A stretch of 5,993 nucleotides of DNA from an uncultured Alphaproteobacteria bacterium (GTDB lineage Bacteria > Pseudomonadota > Alphaproteobacteria > Micavibrionales > Micavibrionaceae): positions 1-5,993 of the forward strand of contig CAMLMM010000095.1 of the NCBI GenBank assembly GCA_946481105.1, in the 5' to 3' direction. The notes under the pieces were generated by a model, which was given only the letters and a program-made list of their open reading frames with translations, was not told where the DNA came from and did not search any database. Shown piece by piece: positions 5,473 to 5,993 of this stretch. Both the position numbers and the translations under genes were made by a program. Numbering within the stretch: the first letter of the stretch is position 1; the number at the start of each line of letters is the position of its first letter.

Positions 5473-5993
5473 ATGAAAAAAGCCGCGATTGCCGAAATGT
5501 TTGCCCGCTTCCAGAACGCGAACCCGGAACCGAAAGGTGAGTTGGAATCGGTGAACACCTATACCCTGCTCGTCGCCGTCATTCTCTCGGCGCAGGCAAC
5601 CGATGCCGGAGTCAACAAAGCCACACGCGCGCTGTTCAAAAAAGTGAAAACGCCGGAAGCCATGCTCAAACTCGGTATCGACGGATTAAAGGAACATATT
5701 AAAACCCTCGGTCTGTATAACGCGAAGGCTGATAACGTCATCAAGATGTCGCAAATTCTTGTCGATCAGTTTGATGGCGAAGTGCCCCAGACGATGGAAG
5801 AACTGATTACCCTGCCCGGCGTCGGACGCAAAACCGCGAACGTGGTTTTGAATATTGCTTTCGGTCATGAAACCATTGCCGTCGACACGCATGTATTTCG
5901 CGTAAGCAACCGCACCACCCTCGCCCTCGGCGCAACGGTCGAGGAAGTCGAACAGAAACTCGAGAAAGCCATCCCGCCCGAATATAAACGCCA
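5473..5993 (+). CDS. nth: Endonuclease III, N-terminal 173 residues (3' end outside window)
   Basis: Endonuclease III is a DNA glycosylase/AP lyase that removes oxidised pyrimidines in base excision repair. The fragment, translated by hand from the ATG at 5473, has ILSAQATD (37-44), the helix-hairpin-helix LPGVGRKTANVVL (114-126) with catalytic Lys120, and VDTHVFRV (137-144) with catalytic Asp138. Both catalytic positions fall at the same numbers as in E. coli Nth, which supports the start. The C-terminal four-cysteine [4Fe-4S] loop lies beyond the window. The ribosome binding site is poor (ACGGAAAA). It is divergent from the LdtR-like regulator and shares the 131-base spacer with it, so the two could share control. 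Confidence 0.96.
   Translation, partial: MKKAAIAEMFARFQNANPEPKGELESVNTYTLLVAVILSAQATDAGVNKATRALFKKVKTPEAMLKLGIDGLKEHIKTLGLYNAKADNVIKMSQILVDQFDGEVPQTMEELITLPGVGRKTANVVLNIAFGHETIAVDTHVFRVSNRTTLALGATVEEVEQKLEKAIPPEYKR

Overview
This window looks like ordinary chromosome from an alphaproteobacterium of moderate GC. That reading rests on three things: the run rpiB-glyA-nrdR, a MarR-type regulator of the LdtR-like alphaproteobacterial kind, and a tiny conserved-looking protein beside it. A lineage such as the Micavibrio-like group would fit, but this is only a guess. I saw no transposase, tRNA, rRNA, CRISPR array or phage gene. Coding density is high and every gap is shorter than 300 bases.

Layout: (1) 1-356, minus strand: the first 118 codons of an iron-sulfur 5-methyluridine RNA methyltransferase that runs off the left edge. 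(2) 357-617: a divergent control region with a plausible promoter, a complete FMN riboswitch (about 427-547) and two downstream hairpins, the second of which buries the ribosome binding site of ribB. (3) 618-2279, plus strand: ribB-ribE-ribH, tightly packed, making riboflavin from ribulose 5-phosphate and the pyrimidine intermediate. ribA and ribD are absent from the cluster. RibH is unusual and its C-terminal part resembles archaeal lumazine synthases. (4) 2280-5341, minus strand: a probable operon, in order of transcription LdtR-like regulator, 65-residue protein, rpiB, glyA, nrdR. Its last stop codon abuts the ribH stop with no base between them. (5) 5342-5472: a divergent AT-rich spacer with short palindromes that could be regulator sites. 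(6) 5473-5993, plus strand: the first 173 codons of nth (endonuclease III), which runs off the right edge.

The genes are mostly housekeeping. The rib operon is probably feedback-controlled by FMN through the riboswitch. RpiB interconverts ribulose 5-phosphate, the RibB substrate, with ribose 5-phosphate. GlyA supplies one-carbon units for nucleotide synthesis, and NrdR represses ribonucleotide reductase. The shared theme is cofactor and nucleotide supply. I found no convincing new multi-gene system. The items most worth a second look are the archaeal-like RibH, the two-hairpin riboswitch platform, the palindromes upstream of the regulator, and the dyad centred exactly on the ribH/nrdR junction.
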